Source of the DNA: a virus
Virus record (IMG/VR): IMGVR_UViG_3300024518_001531
Coordinates: 1-20,680 of that record
Length of the DNA stretch: 20,680 nt
Direction: 5' to 3' (one strand)
Each line of letters starts with the position of its first letter. Position 1 is the first letter of the stretch. Below are positions 1 through 8,510 of the stretch, in pieces. The notes beneath the pieces were generated by a model. That model was not told the DNA's origin. It ran no database searches and saw nothing but the letters and a program-made list of their open reading frames with translations. A program made the position numbers and the translations under genes.

Positions 1-2078
<2,078 letters not shown>

Positions 2079-2082
<4 letters not shown>

Positions 2083-2154
2083 TAATAGGAGTACCAATAC
2101 TGTGACCCTAACATACGTCTAGGACATATCAGGGTAGATGCTAAGTTCCCTTAA
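2079..2154 (+). pseudogene. Scar of a deleted glycosyltransferase
   Basis: An ATG overlaps the terminase TGA (ATGA) and starts M-I-I-G-V-P-I before running out of frame at a TGA (2103-2105). Shifted by one base, from 2101, the sequence reads C-D-P-N-I-R-L-G-H-I and stops at 2152-2154. These pieces match the two ends of the intact glycosyltransferases at 7366 and 7931: their starts read xGxP (IGVP in the second), and their C-termini read CDPTIKLGHIG and CDPNLEIKHIG. The simplest reading is an internal deletion of roughly 165 codons from a third family member that once followed the terminase. The matches are short, so this rests on position plus two separate matches in the right order. Confidence 0.6.
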
Positions 2155-2166
2155 AGACACTTATAC

Positions 2167-2185
2167 ACATATTGGACAAATATGT
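2167..2185. promoter_or_regulatory. Perfect 7-bp inverted repeat, possible operator
   Basis: The sequence ACATATT-ggaca-AATATGT is a perfect dyad with a 5-base spacer. Its right end lies six bases before the -10 hexamer at 2192, so it covers the -35/spacer region of that promoter. Its centre is about 28 bases before the predicted transcription start. This is where a dimeric repressor or activator could bind. A small RNA hairpin is unlikely because the dyad lies upstream of the predicted start. No regulator gene is visible in the window. Confidence 0.45.
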
Positions 2186-2188
2186 TTG

Positions 2189-2197
2189 TGGTATAAT
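2189..2197 (+). promoter_or_regulatory. Extended -10 promoter of the head genes, leaderless
   Basis: TGGTATAAT is a perfect extended -10 element (TGn plus TATAAT at 2192-2197). The ATG of the next gene begins 7 bases after the hexamer, which is where transcription would start, so the mRNA would have no leader. No convincing -35 hexamer lies at normal spacing; TTGGAC at 2172 is only 14 bases away and lies inside the dyad. The same arrangement occurs at 15700. Confidence 0.65.
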
Positions 2198-2203
2198 ATC
2201 AAC

Positions 2204-2470
2204 ATGGCAGAGAAGAAAATTAAGCCTAAATGTGAAGTCACTTTAATACTAAAGGACAGACGATTTACAGGCAAAGGAGTAAACACACTATCTGCCCTTA
2301 AAAGGCTAAAAGAGCCAAAGGACATTAAGTCAATAGCCAATTTTGAAACAGTTGTAGACGGAAAACTGGCTAAATTTCCTTTACGCCTCAACCCCACCAA
2401 GCTAAAGCGACTCTTCGCAAATGAGTGGGAGATGGAATTACTGGCTAAAAGACTAGATACGTTAAGATGA
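2204..2470 (+). CDS. Small basic protein of unknown function, before portal
   Basis: This 88-aa protein is rich in Lys and Arg and lacks a signal peptide or membrane segment. I do not recognise its family. It could be a small DNA- or RNA-binding protein or a packaging or head accessory protein, but nothing in the sequence proves this. The frame is open upstream to an ATG at 2138, but the start at 2204 (MAEKKIKPKC) is preferred: it lies directly after a strong extended -10 element, has the AACATGGC context shared by other genes here, and the 22 extra residues would overlap the dyad, promoter and glycosyltransferase scar. Its stop overlaps the portal start (ATGA at 2467-2470), so the two are probably translationally coupled. 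Confidence 0.75.
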   Translation: MAEKKIKPKCEVTLILKDRRFTGKGVNTLSALKRLKEPKDIKSIANFETVVDGKLAKFPLRLNPTKLKRLFANEWEMELLAKRLDTLR

Positions 2471-4287
2471 GATACGCTAACATATACGACTACATAGAGA
2501 GTCAGGAGACTGAATACCAACAGCCCATTAGTATAAATGGCTGGGACTGGTCTATGAAAGACCATATCCAAACAAGTTTTTATTACAAGCATGGCAGGTT
2601 ACTAGGAGGGAATGACGATTTAACTCCTGTCAAGAACATTACTCGCCCTATTTTAAACCTACAATACCGAGCAGAAGACATTGATGTAAAAGATGTCGTA
2701 CTTTATGTAGATGACCCAGACTCATACCACCTATCGTTCCTAGTGAAGAAATACCATGATGACGTATTTATCCCTGAGAATGACTTGGACACGTTTTTTG
2801 ATGAAGTCAAGGAGGCTAAGATAGATTACGGAGGTGGACTAGCTAAGAAGATGTCAGGAGCTAGACCAGAGAACGTAGACCTACAGAGCATAGCTTTCTG
2901 TGACCAAACCAACCTAATGTCAGCACCACTTGGTATAAGACATTATTACAACCCAGCAGAACTAAAGGACATGGGTAAACAAGGTTGGGGTGACGAAGCT
3001 AACGGAGCAACTATGAGCCTAGAAGAACTCATAGAACTATCAGAGTATTCAAAGGAAGATGACACAGAGACAGGCAGGGAGAACGACACTTCAGGAGCTT
3101 ACATTGAAGTCTACGAAGTGCATGGAGTTCTACCTAAGTCATTCTTAGATGACGGAGATGACGACTACGAATATGTACGCCAAATGCACATAGTAGCTTT
3201 CTACAAGAACAAAGATGATGACCGTAGAGGAGCAATACTATTCCGAAAAGAGGAGAAAGAGAATCCATTTAAACTACACCTAAGAGACAAGATATACTCA
3301 CGAGGTCTAGGTTATGGAGGAGCAGAAGAGTTGTTTGAACCACAAGTTTGGACTAACTATGACGTAATACGAATAAACGATATGCTAGACGCAGCCTCAA
3401 AGGTTGTGCTTAAAGGTGTTGGTACAGACTTAAAGGTAAGATACCCTAACGGACTACATGACGTAGACAACCTACAAATCATAGAACTTAGCGAGGGAGA
3501 AGACTTAGGACAGATAGACACCACACCACGTTCTATGGCTCTATTCCAACAGAGTGTAGCTGACTGGGAAACACACGCACAGAAGACAGGAAGTGCTACA
3601 GAAGCCCTCTTAGGAGAACAGCCACACGCAGGAACACCATTTAGGTCACAAGAGAGACAAGTCATTGAAGCTAAAGGACTACATGAGTACAGGAAAGAGA
3701 AGTATGCACGTTTCTTAGAGGAAGTGTACCAAGACTGGATTATCCCTCACATTCAAAAGGAGATAGTTAAGGGTGGAAAGTTCCTAACAGAGCTTACAAC
3801 AGACGAGATGCAGTTCGTGGTAGATAAATTAGTCACCAAACAAGCAAATAAGTTCATTAAAGAGCTTATATTACAAGGACAGGCAGTAACAAGAGAACAA
3901 GTAGAGCTATTTAAGGCTCAAACCAGAGAGAAGCTAGCAAAACAAGGCAATAAGAAGTTCGTTGAGATACTCAAAGGAGAGTTCAATGACAAGCCACTAC
4001 GAGTTAAGGTCAGTATTGCTAGTGCAAGTAAGGATTTGGCAGGTATGACAGACAAGATGGTAAACATCTTCCGACAGATTATCTCCAACCCACAGGCTTT
4101 CCAACAGGCTATGCAAATACCTGAGATGGCAGCCACATTTAACAATATCTTAGAGTATAGCGGTATTACCCCCGCTGTGTATGCAGGGTTATCTGCACCA
4201 CAACAGCAAGTAAGCCAACCGCAACAACAGGGAGGCGTAACACCTGAACTGGACTCTGATGAATTACAAACTAACCCACAAATATAA
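2467..4287 (+). CDS. Portal protein
   Basis: Forms the ring at one capsid vertex through which DNA is packaged and ejected, and docks the terminase. At 606 aa it has the size of podovirus-type portals. Recognisable family features are the acidic middle region, the segment around TGSATEALLGEQPHAGTPFR followed by SQ (about residues 378-400), and then a long helix through EYRKEKYARFLEEVYQDWIIPHI. The C-terminal part is helical, with an NIFRQIISNPQAFQQ-type segment and NILEYSGITP, and it ends in a Gln-rich tail (QQQVSQPQQQ) that could form part of the barrel or an assembly contact. It overlaps the small gene before it by four bases, and its TAA shares a base with the next ATG. Its position two genes after the terminase supports the call. 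Confidence 0.86.
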   Translation: MRYANIYDYIESQETEYQQPISINGWDWSMKDHIQTSFYYKHGRLLGGNDDLTPVKNITRPILNLQYRAEDIDVKDVVLYVDDPDSYHLSFLVKKYHDDVFIPENDLDTFFDEVKEAKIDYGGGLAKKMSGARPENVDLQSIAFCDQTNLMSAPLGIRHYYNPAELKDMGKQGWGDEANGATMSLEELIELSEYSKEDDTETGRENDTSGAYIEVYEVHGVLPKSFLDDGDDDYEYVRQMHIVAFYKNKDDDRRGAILFRKEEKENPFKLHLRDKIYSRGLGYGGAEELFEPQVWTNYDVIRINDMLDAASKVVLKGVGTDLKVRYPNGLHDVDNLQIIELSEGEDLGQIDTTPRSMALFQQSVADWETHAQKTGSATEALLGEQPHAGTPFRSQERQVIEAKGLHEYRKEKYARFLEEVYQDWIIPHIQKEIVKGGKFLTELTTDEMQFVVDKLVTKQANKFIKELILQGQAVTREQVELFKAQTREKLAKQGNKKFVEILKGEFNDKPLRVKVSIASASKDLAGMTDKMVNIFRQIISNPQAFQQAMQIPEMAATFNNILEYSGITPAVYAGLSAPQQQVSQPQQQGGVTPELDSDELQTNPQI

Positions 4288-4622
4288 TGGAAGCATTTAA
4301 TTATTTAAACGACATAGAGAAGTCTGAGATTGAGAAGTTCGTAGAGAACAAGACTCAATTTGAGGCTGTCAGGAAAGTGCTATTAGCTGGTATATATTTC
4401 AATGGCACATTGACCGCAGGAGAACCAGCAGACGCAAGAAAGAATTTTCTACTTGCACAATTAACACAACCTATCATGGAGAACGCACCGATAGCAGAGT
4501 ATGGCAGTCATGCCAAGAGTCTCGTAAATGGTGTGAAGCTCATTGAGACAGGTTTTAACGACTTTGAAAAGTTCAGGAAAGTTGAGACTGAACCAAAAGC
4601 AAAGGTAAATCGTGGGAAGTAA
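4287..4622 (+). CDS. Conserved-type small helical phage protein after portal
   Basis: This 111-aa protein is predicted to be mostly helical (from MEAFNYLNDIEKSEIEKFV through VRKVLLAGIYFNGTLTAGE). Small proteins of this look directly after the portal are common in tailed phages, but I know of no firm function. A head accessory or assembly role is inferred from position only. The ATG uses the final A of the portal TAA, so re-initiation by the same ribosomes is likely; no Shine-Dalgarno sequence is present. The C-terminus is Lys-rich. No membrane segment, Cys or known motif is seen. Confidence 0.75.
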   Translation: MEAFNYLNDIEKSEIEKFVENKTQFEAVRKVLLAGIYFNGTLTAGEPADARKNFLLAQLTQPIMENAPIAEYGSHAKSLVNGVKLIETGFNDFEKFRKVETEPKAKVNRGK

Positions 4623-4642
4623 TTATTAGTTAAGGTAAGAAT

Positions 4643-5056
4643 ATGACAATATTAGTATCAAAAATCTTAACTGCTATGGCAGCCGTAGCCCTCTTAATGG
4701 GAGGAGTAGTTGCTTTAACAGTACAAGATTTGAGTTTAGGGTCAGCAGGTGAAGTACCAGCACTTCAAGGAATTGCAACAACCACCGCAGTAGGGCCACA
4801 AGAAGTCATTACAGTATTTGCAAACAAAGCAAACTGTTCTTCAAGGGTAATTAGTACCACTGATGGAACAGGACAAGCTATTCAAGTGTTGTTTGGTGCA
4901 CCTACAAATGGAGATATAACAACTCCAACAGAAGTAGTAGGACACCTACAAGCAGCAAGTACAACAGCTATGTATGACGCAGGGTTATACGGTTGTGGAG
5001 CTTGGAAAGTACACGCATCAGCATCTACAACTCTATTGATTTCAGAGTTTAGATAA
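4643..5056 (+). CDS. Membrane-anchored beta-rich protein, possible decoration or fibre protein
   Basis: This 137-aa protein begins with MTILVSK and a hydrophobic helix at about residues 8-27 (ILTAMAAVALLMGGVVALTV). The remainder is rich in Thr, Ser, Ala and Gly with beta-like alternation (EVITVFANKANCSSRVIS) and has two Cys residues that could pair (about residues 55 and 115). It has no charged cytoplasmic tail and no clear signal-peptidase site, so anchoring and cleavage are both possible. It lies between the portal and scaffold genes, where capsid decoration proteins are often found, and the next larger gene has the same design. The sequence just upstream holds AAGG eight bases before the ATG, one of few Shine-Dalgarno-like sites here. 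Function is unknown. Confidence 0.75.
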   Translation: MTILVSKILTAMAAVALLMGGVVALTVQDLSLGSAGEVPALQGIATTTAVGPQEVITVFANKANCSSRVISTTDGTGQAIQVLFGAPTNGDITTPTEVVGHLQAASTTAMYDAGLYGCGAWKVHASASTTLLISEFR

Positions 5057-5066
5057 ACATTATAAT
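5036..5066 (+). promoter_or_regulatory. Weak promoter candidate before the 36-aa gene
   Basis: TATAAT at 5061-5066 is a perfect -10 hexamer. TTGATT (5036-5041) is a four-of-six -35 match at a long 19-base spacing. Transcription would start about nine bases before the ATG at 5082. There is no TGn extension, and the region is AT-rich, so a chance match is possible. Confidence 0.3.
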
Positions 5067-5081
5067 TAACAGGACAAAATC

Positions 5082-5192
5082 ATGTCATTAGAGATAGCAA
5101 AGTTAAAGAGCCTCAAAGACAAAGTATACGGCAAGGAGGTCTTAAAAGAAGCAAAGAAAAAGGTCGGGAAAGTTTATAAGTCAAAGAAATAA
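5082..5192 (+). CDS. Lys-rich 36-aa peptide, unknown
   Basis: This short frame (MSLEIAKLKSLKDKVYGKEV and on) encodes 36 residues, 13 of them Lys, ending in YKSKK. It fills the gap between two larger genes almost exactly, with 25 bases before it and five after, and has AGGA seven bases before its ATG, one of the better Shine-Dalgarno matches in the window. The charge suggests nucleic-acid or capsid-interior binding, but this is inference. It could also be a remnant of a longer gene. I do not recognise a family. Confidence 0.6.
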   Translation: MSLEIAKLKSLKDKVYGKEVLKEAKKKVGKVYKSKK

Positions 5193-5197
5193 GTAAC

Positions 5198-5734
5198 ATG
5201 AATAAATTTCTAACAGCAGGAGTCGCAGTAGCGGTAGTGTTATCAGGCTTAGCTTTCTTCGGAATAGAAGATGGACTTGACGGCAGAGATGGGCGAGATG
5301 GTAGAACTGGTGCACAAGTAGGACCAGACCACTACGACACACAATACTTCCAAGCAGGAGCAGTATTTGGAGGTAAAGTAGCAACCTCTTCAGGTGAAGA
5401 TGCAACTGTTACGGTAGACGCAAGAGTTATTGACCAAGATTTATCTTACGTGTCATACACACCAAATATTGACCAAACAATAACAACACAAGCGAGTACA
5501 TCAGCACCATTTAGGAACTTGAAAGTAGGAGAATCATTCTCTCAACTATTCTATAACGCTTCAACTTCAGCTTCAGCAACAATTACGTTTGCAGCAGGTA
5601 CAGGAATTGACCTACAAGAAGATGAGGGTGAGACGGTTGTTCTTAATGGACTAGAAGTAGCTAGACTTACTTATGTCAAGAAAGCAGATACCGATATTAT
5701 TATGTGGGTAGAAGCAGGACAAGTAGGAGACTAA
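5198..5734 (+). CDS. Membrane-anchored protein with collagen-like segment
   Basis: This 178-aa protein has an N-terminal hydrophobic helix (about residues 4-22, after MNK) followed directly by five collagen-type triplets GLD-GRD-GRD-GRT-GAQ (26-40). A Ser/Thr/Ala-rich beta region follows, with a closing segment GETVVLNGLEVARLTYVKKA that resembles C-terminal trimer domains of phage fibres. Gly-X-Y repeats commonly form a triple-helical stalk, so a trimeric, surface-exposed protein is plausible. Its place just before the scaffold gene is unusual for a fibre and fits a capsid decoration fibre. The start has no Shine-Dalgarno sequence but carries the AATAAGTAACATG element also found at 15716. Function is inferred only. 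Confidence 0.78.
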   Translation: MNKFLTAGVAVAVVLSGLAFFGIEDGLDGRDGRDGRTGAQVGPDHYDTQYFQAGAVFGGKVATSSGEDATVTVDARVIDQDLSYVSYTPNIDQTITTQASTSAPFRNLKVGESFSQLFYNASTSASATITFAAGTGIDLQEDEGETVVLNGLEVARLTYVKKADTDIIMWVEAGQVGD

Positions 5735-5742
5735 TTATTATG

Positions 5743-5804
5743 AGTTCTCACATCTCTTCAAAAGTGATTAACAGTTCTCACATCTTATAAGTGAATAGTT
5801 CTCA
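5743..5804 (+). repeat. Degenerate tandem repeat before the scaffold gene
   Basis: AGTTCTCACATCT occurs at 5743-5755 and 5773-5785, and the first eight bases recur at 5797-5804, giving starts 30 and 24 bases apart. AAGTGA recurs in step (5762-5767 and 5789-5794). The palindrome CTTATAAG lies at 5784-5791. The block fills most of the 75-base gap before the scaffold ATG. It may bind a protein or result from slippage; no function is proven. Confidence 0.7.
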
Positions 5805-5809
5805 ATACT

Positions 5810-6412
5810 ATGGAAAACAATGACAATACTCCAACAGACGTTGTGGAGTCAGATGACAACGTCACAGAACCAGCACCAGAGCCTACTGAAGATTCAGAGG
5901 AAGAAGCAGTAGACGTAGAAGCCCTTAAAGCTGAAATGGAATCTTTAAAGAAAGATAATGAAGACCTAGCAGACAAGTTAGCCAAAAAGAGGATAACTAA
6001 ACGCAAAAGTAATCAGGCTGATTCTAAAAAAGAAACACAATCAGACGGACTAGATTATGCACAGAAAGCATTTCTGAATACAGAGGGAATCAAAGAGTTT
6101 GATTTCGTTGAAAAACAGATGAAAGAAAGTGGCATACATGATGTTGAAAAGATATTAGCTAACGGTTACTTCCAAGCTCAACTCAAAGAACACAGAGACT
6201 CAGTTGCAGTTAAGGAAGCCACACCATCAGGCACTCGTACCGACTCTAAACCATCTAACACCAAAGTAGATTACTGGATTGATAAAGGGGAGCTTCCACC
6301 TAATGATGCAGATAATGTAAAACTAAGGAGAGAGGTGGTAAACGAGAGGATTAAACGCAGCAAGTCAGGCAATAACTTCTCACAACAGGCGATTGTAGAC
6401 GCTTTCAATTAA
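5810..6412 (+). CDS. Scaffold-like capsid assembly protein
   Basis: Probably guides assembly of the major capsid protein and leaves the shell before or during packaging. The 200-aa protein starts with a very acidic, disordered region rich in Glu, Asp and Pro (about 1-35), followed by a coiled coil (EALKAEMESLKKDNEDLADKL, about 38-58) and a basic patch (KKRITKRK). The C-terminal part around VDYWIDKGELPPND and VNERIKRSK resembles the ends of known phage scaffold-type proteins. Low aromatic content, acidic start and basic helical end are typical of scaffolds, and the gene sits directly before the capsid gene. No protease domain is seen. The start lacks a Shine-Dalgarno sequence and follows the repeat block at 5743-5804. 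Confidence 0.72.
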   Translation: MENNDNTPTDVVESDDNVTEPAPEPTEDSEEEAVDVEALKAEMESLKKDNEDLADKLAKKRITKRKSNQADSKKETQSDGLDYAQKAFLNTEGIKEFDFVEKQMKESGIHDVEKILANGYFQAQLKEHRDSVAVKEATPSGTRTDSKPSNTKVDYWIDKGELPPNDADNVKLRREVVNERIKRSKSGNNFSQQAIVDAFN

Positions 6413-6421
6413 CATCTAGCC

Positions 6422-6449
6422 AGTCTGAATTAACAGCAAAATTCAGATT
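6422..6449 (+). promoter_or_regulatory. Hairpin just before the capsid gene
   Basis: AGTCTGAATT and AATTCAGATT form a 10-bp stem with one G-T wobble and an 8-base loop (AACAGCAA). The stem ends three bases before the capsid ATG, with no T-run after it, so it is not a standard terminator. It could stabilise the capsid message, be an RNA-processing site or control initiation. Confidence 0.6.
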
Positions 6450-6452
6450 ATT

Positions 6453-7328
6453 ATGGCAAACACACTAGGAGCAGGAGGAACTTCGTCAGTATATAAGGAA
6501 GAATGGCTAACTAAACTTCAAGAAAGATTAGACAAGCCAGTTACATTTAAAGAAGTATGTGACGTTACCTATTCAGATAACTACATCTTCAATGTACCTT
6601 ATATGAGTACAGAGTTTTCGGCTCAAACAGGAACACGAGGAACAGCTTACAGCTTCTCTGACTTTACTCTTACAAATGAACAACTTACCATTTCCACAAA
6701 GGAGGTAGTACCAATTTTCATTGACCGAGCAGACCAAGCACAATGTACATACGTTTCACAAATGGAAATGGCTGAAAGACAAGCTGCACTTCTACTTGAT
6801 AAAGTAGAGTCAGCAGTTCTAGCAGACCACGCAGCATGGACAGACGTAGGTGATGTCGCAGGAGTAATTACTTCAGGAAACACTACACAAGCAACCGTAT
6901 CAGCAACTAACATTGATGATATTGTTCGTGGTGTACGAAGAATTATTACTGTAGCTAACGGTGAAGAACTAGCAAACCGCAACGGTATCTTCTTCGTATG
7001 GCGACCAGCAGACTTTGAAGCACTAGAACAATTTGCACAAGCAAACGGATTCAACCTTGCAGACGCAGCGTTGAAGTCAGGTATTGACAAGGGTTATTAC
7101 CTACTTGGTGCATACCACTATGTTTCAAACTCACACACTGCAAATCACGTATTCGCAGGTGTTCGTAAAGTACACAAAGTAGGTATTCTACGAAGCACAT
7201 GGGGACAAATCGTTGTAACACAAGACCCTAACCTACAATCAGGAGTAGGTCTTATTGCACGAGCAGACTTCGGAGTAAAGACTCCAACAGGACTAAAATC
7301 AATTCTCTACGATATTAACGTAACTTAA
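6453..7328 (+). CDS. Major capsid protein (HK97-fold type)
   Basis: Main building block of the icosahedral shell. The 291-aa protein follows the scaffold gene, as expected, and has the composition of a coat protein: no signal sequence, balanced charge and alternating beta and helical segments. It starts MANTLGAGGT and continues with an N-arm helix region (YKEEWLTKLQERL). A segment ISTKEVVPIFIDRADQAQC (about 81-99) precedes a long spine helix (VSQMEMAERQAALLLDKVESAVLADHAAW). A later segment (VWRPADFEALEQF) and the C-terminal 'GVGLIARADFGVKTP' region resemble P22-like or related coats. The assignment is from context and overall pattern. No Shine-Dalgarno sequence is present despite expected high expression; hairpins flank the gene on both sides. 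Confidence 0.78.
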   Translation: MANTLGAGGTSSVYKEEWLTKLQERLDKPVTFKEVCDVTYSDNYIFNVPYMSTEFSAQTGTRGTAYSFSDFTLTNEQLTISTKEVVPIFIDRADQAQCTYVSQMEMAERQAALLLDKVESAVLADHAAWTDVGDVAGVITSGNTTQATVSATNIDDIVRGVRRIITVANGEELANRNGIFFVWRPADFEALEQFAQANGFNLADAALKSGIDKGYYLLGAYHYVSNSHTANHVFAGVRKVHKVGILRSTWGQIVVTQDPNLQSGVGLIARADFGVKTPTGLKSILYDINVT

Positions 7329-7339
7329 TTGTTCTTATA

Positions 7340-7363
7340 CTTAGCCCTTTTACGAGGGTTAAG
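7340..7363 (+). promoter_or_regulatory. Hairpin after the capsid gene, overlapping the next gene's RBS
   Basis: CTTAGCCCT and AGGGTTAAG form a 9-bp stem with one G-T wobble and the loop TTTACG. It lies 11 bases after the capsid stop and ends two bases before the next ATG. The 3' arm contains GAGGG, the only Shine-Dalgarno-like sequence for the first glycosyltransferase, so folding would hide it. There is no T-run, so it would not be a normal terminator. It could limit glycosyltransferase expression relative to capsid. Confidence 0.6.
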
Positions 7364-7365
7364 AT

Positions 7366-7941
7366 ATGGGAGTAAAGATTTGCTTGGGATTACCCACAAA
7401 CAGAGGGATAAAGCCAAAAACCGCACAATCTTTGTTGGAAATGGTTTTGAGTACCCCAGCAAACTTCCATGCAGTTGTTTCAACAAAAGGATATAACACA
7501 GCAGAGAATCGTAACTGGATTACTGCCAAAGCCTTTCAAGCAGGTTGTACGCATCTTCTCTTACTAGATGACGATATGGTTTACACCCCAGATGGGATAA
7601 ACAAACTATTGGCTCACAAGAAAGAGATAGTAGGTGCTAAGTACAGCGTTAGGAGGATAGTTGAGGACAAATCAATTAACCACGAAGTCATAGAGTATGG
7701 AGATGACCGTAGCGAAACAGATTTGTTCAAGTGTCAAGCGTTAGGTGGAGGATTGCTTCTCATAGACCTAAGTATCATTCCAAAGATGAAGACACCGCTA
7801 TTCTGGTACAAAGTATTGGATATAGGCATGGTGGAGATGAGTAACGATTGGTGGTTCTGTGAGAGAGCTAGAGAGGCTGGGTATGACGTTTGGTGCGACC
7901 CTACGATTAAATTAGGACACATAGGAGAATATGAATACTAA
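7366..7941 (+). CDS. GT-A fold glycosyltransferase, first of a tandem pair
   Basis: Likely transfers a sugar from a nucleotide-sugar donor to an unknown acceptor. The 191-aa protein shows an N-terminal Rossmann-like strand (KICLGLPTNRGIKPKT), a metal and nucleotide-binding acidic cluster LLLLDDDM (DDD at 68-70), and a C-terminal segment SNDWWFCERAREAGYDVWCD (159-178) followed by IKLGHIG, where the Asp of ND and the His usually serve catalysis and metal binding. In the paralogue the same position reads GED, so here Glu is replaced by Asn while the following Asp is kept. It is short for family 2, so acceptor-binding extensions are minimal. It overlaps the next gene by 11 bases. Capsid or host glycans are possible targets. 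Confidence 0.83.
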   Translation: MGVKICLGLPTNRGIKPKTAQSLLEMVLSTPANFHAVVSTKGYNTAENRNWITAKAFQAGCTHLLLLDDDMVYTPDGINKLLAHKKEIVGAKYSVRRIVEDKSINHEVIEYGDDRSETDLFKCQALGGGLLLIDLSIIPKMKTPLFWYKVLDIGMVEMSNDWWFCERAREAGYDVWCDPTIKLGHIGEYEY

Positions 7942-8509
7942 AGTAGCCATAGGAGTCCCTTGTAACAGGGTTATAAAGCCAAAGACCATGCAGAGTTTAC
8001 TGGAGATGGTTCATTACTCGGTAGATGTTGATTTAGTCCCTATCATAGCGACAGAGGGCTATACAATTTCAGAGAATAGAGCCTATATCTTAGCCCAAGC
8101 CATGAAAGTTGATTGTGATTACCTACTATTCGTAGATGATGACATGATATTTCCAAAGAATACGCTAGAGCAGTTACTCTCACACAAGAAAGAGATTATC
8201 GGAGTTCCGTACTACTCACGAAAGCTACCAAGAGAGTCAGTTGTGGTATATGAAGACGGCACAGAGGTTAAAGGAGAGTTACCAGAAGACCTCTTTAAGT
8301 GCCAGCACGTAGGAACAGGGATAATGCTCATTGATTTAAGTATTATAAACGACTTAGAGAAACCTTACTTCTTTATGAAGACACATGAAATAGGGTTTAC
8401 TTTAATGGGAGAAGACGCTTGGTTCTGCCAACAGGCACGAAAGGCAGGATTCAAGATATGGTGTGACCCCAATTTAGAAATTAAGCATATAGGCGACTAT
8501 ATTTATTAA
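7931..8509 (+). CDS. GT-A fold glycosyltransferase, second of a tandem pair
   Basis: Paralogue of the gene before it and of almost the same length (192 aa). Shared elements in order are IGVPCNRVIKPKTMQSLLEM (7-26; the first protein has LGLPTNRGIKPKTAQSLLEM), SENRAYI, LLFVDDDM (DDD at 69-71), LLSHKKEIIG, LFKCQ, IDLSII, the catalytic-type segment GEDAWFCQQARKAG (160-173) and CDPNLEIKHIGDY (178-190). The middle (about 95-120), where acceptor contacts are expected, differs most, so the two may act in sequence on one glycan or on different acceptors. AGGAG lies only three bases before the ATG, too close for normal use; coupling to the upstream gene is likely. Its last codons hold the TATATT of a possible promoter for the next gene. 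Confidence 0.84.
   Translation: MNTKVAIGVPCNRVIKPKTMQSLLEMVHYSVDVDLVPIIATEGYTISENRAYILAQAMKVDCDYLLFVDDDMIFPKNTLEQLLSHKKEIIGVPYYSRKLPRESVVVYEDGTEVKGELPEDLFKCQHVGTGIMLIDLSIINDLEKPYFFMKTHEIGFTLMGEDAWFCQQARKAGFKIWCDPNLEIKHIGDYIY
8498..8503 (+). promoter_or_regulatory. Possible leaderless -10 for the adaptor gene
   Basis: TATATT (five of six matches to TATAAT) lies seven bases before the ATG at 8511, the same spacing as the stronger element at 15703. There is no TGn extension and no clear -35. The following TTATTAACATGGCA is shared with the start of the gene at 12448. The element is also coding sequence for Tyr-Ile, so chance is possible. Confidence 0.3.
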
Positions 8510-8510
8510 C

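Noticed and set aside
2138-2203. Upstream ATG at 2138 as the start of the gene before the portal
   Set aside because: The 22 extra residues overlap the dyad and promoter, and the extended -10 followed by ATG at 2204 gives a better start.
5740-5790. A 16-codon frame with S-S-H-I repeats before the scaffold gene
   Set aside because: It is created by the tandem DNA repeat and is too short to support as a gene without expression data.
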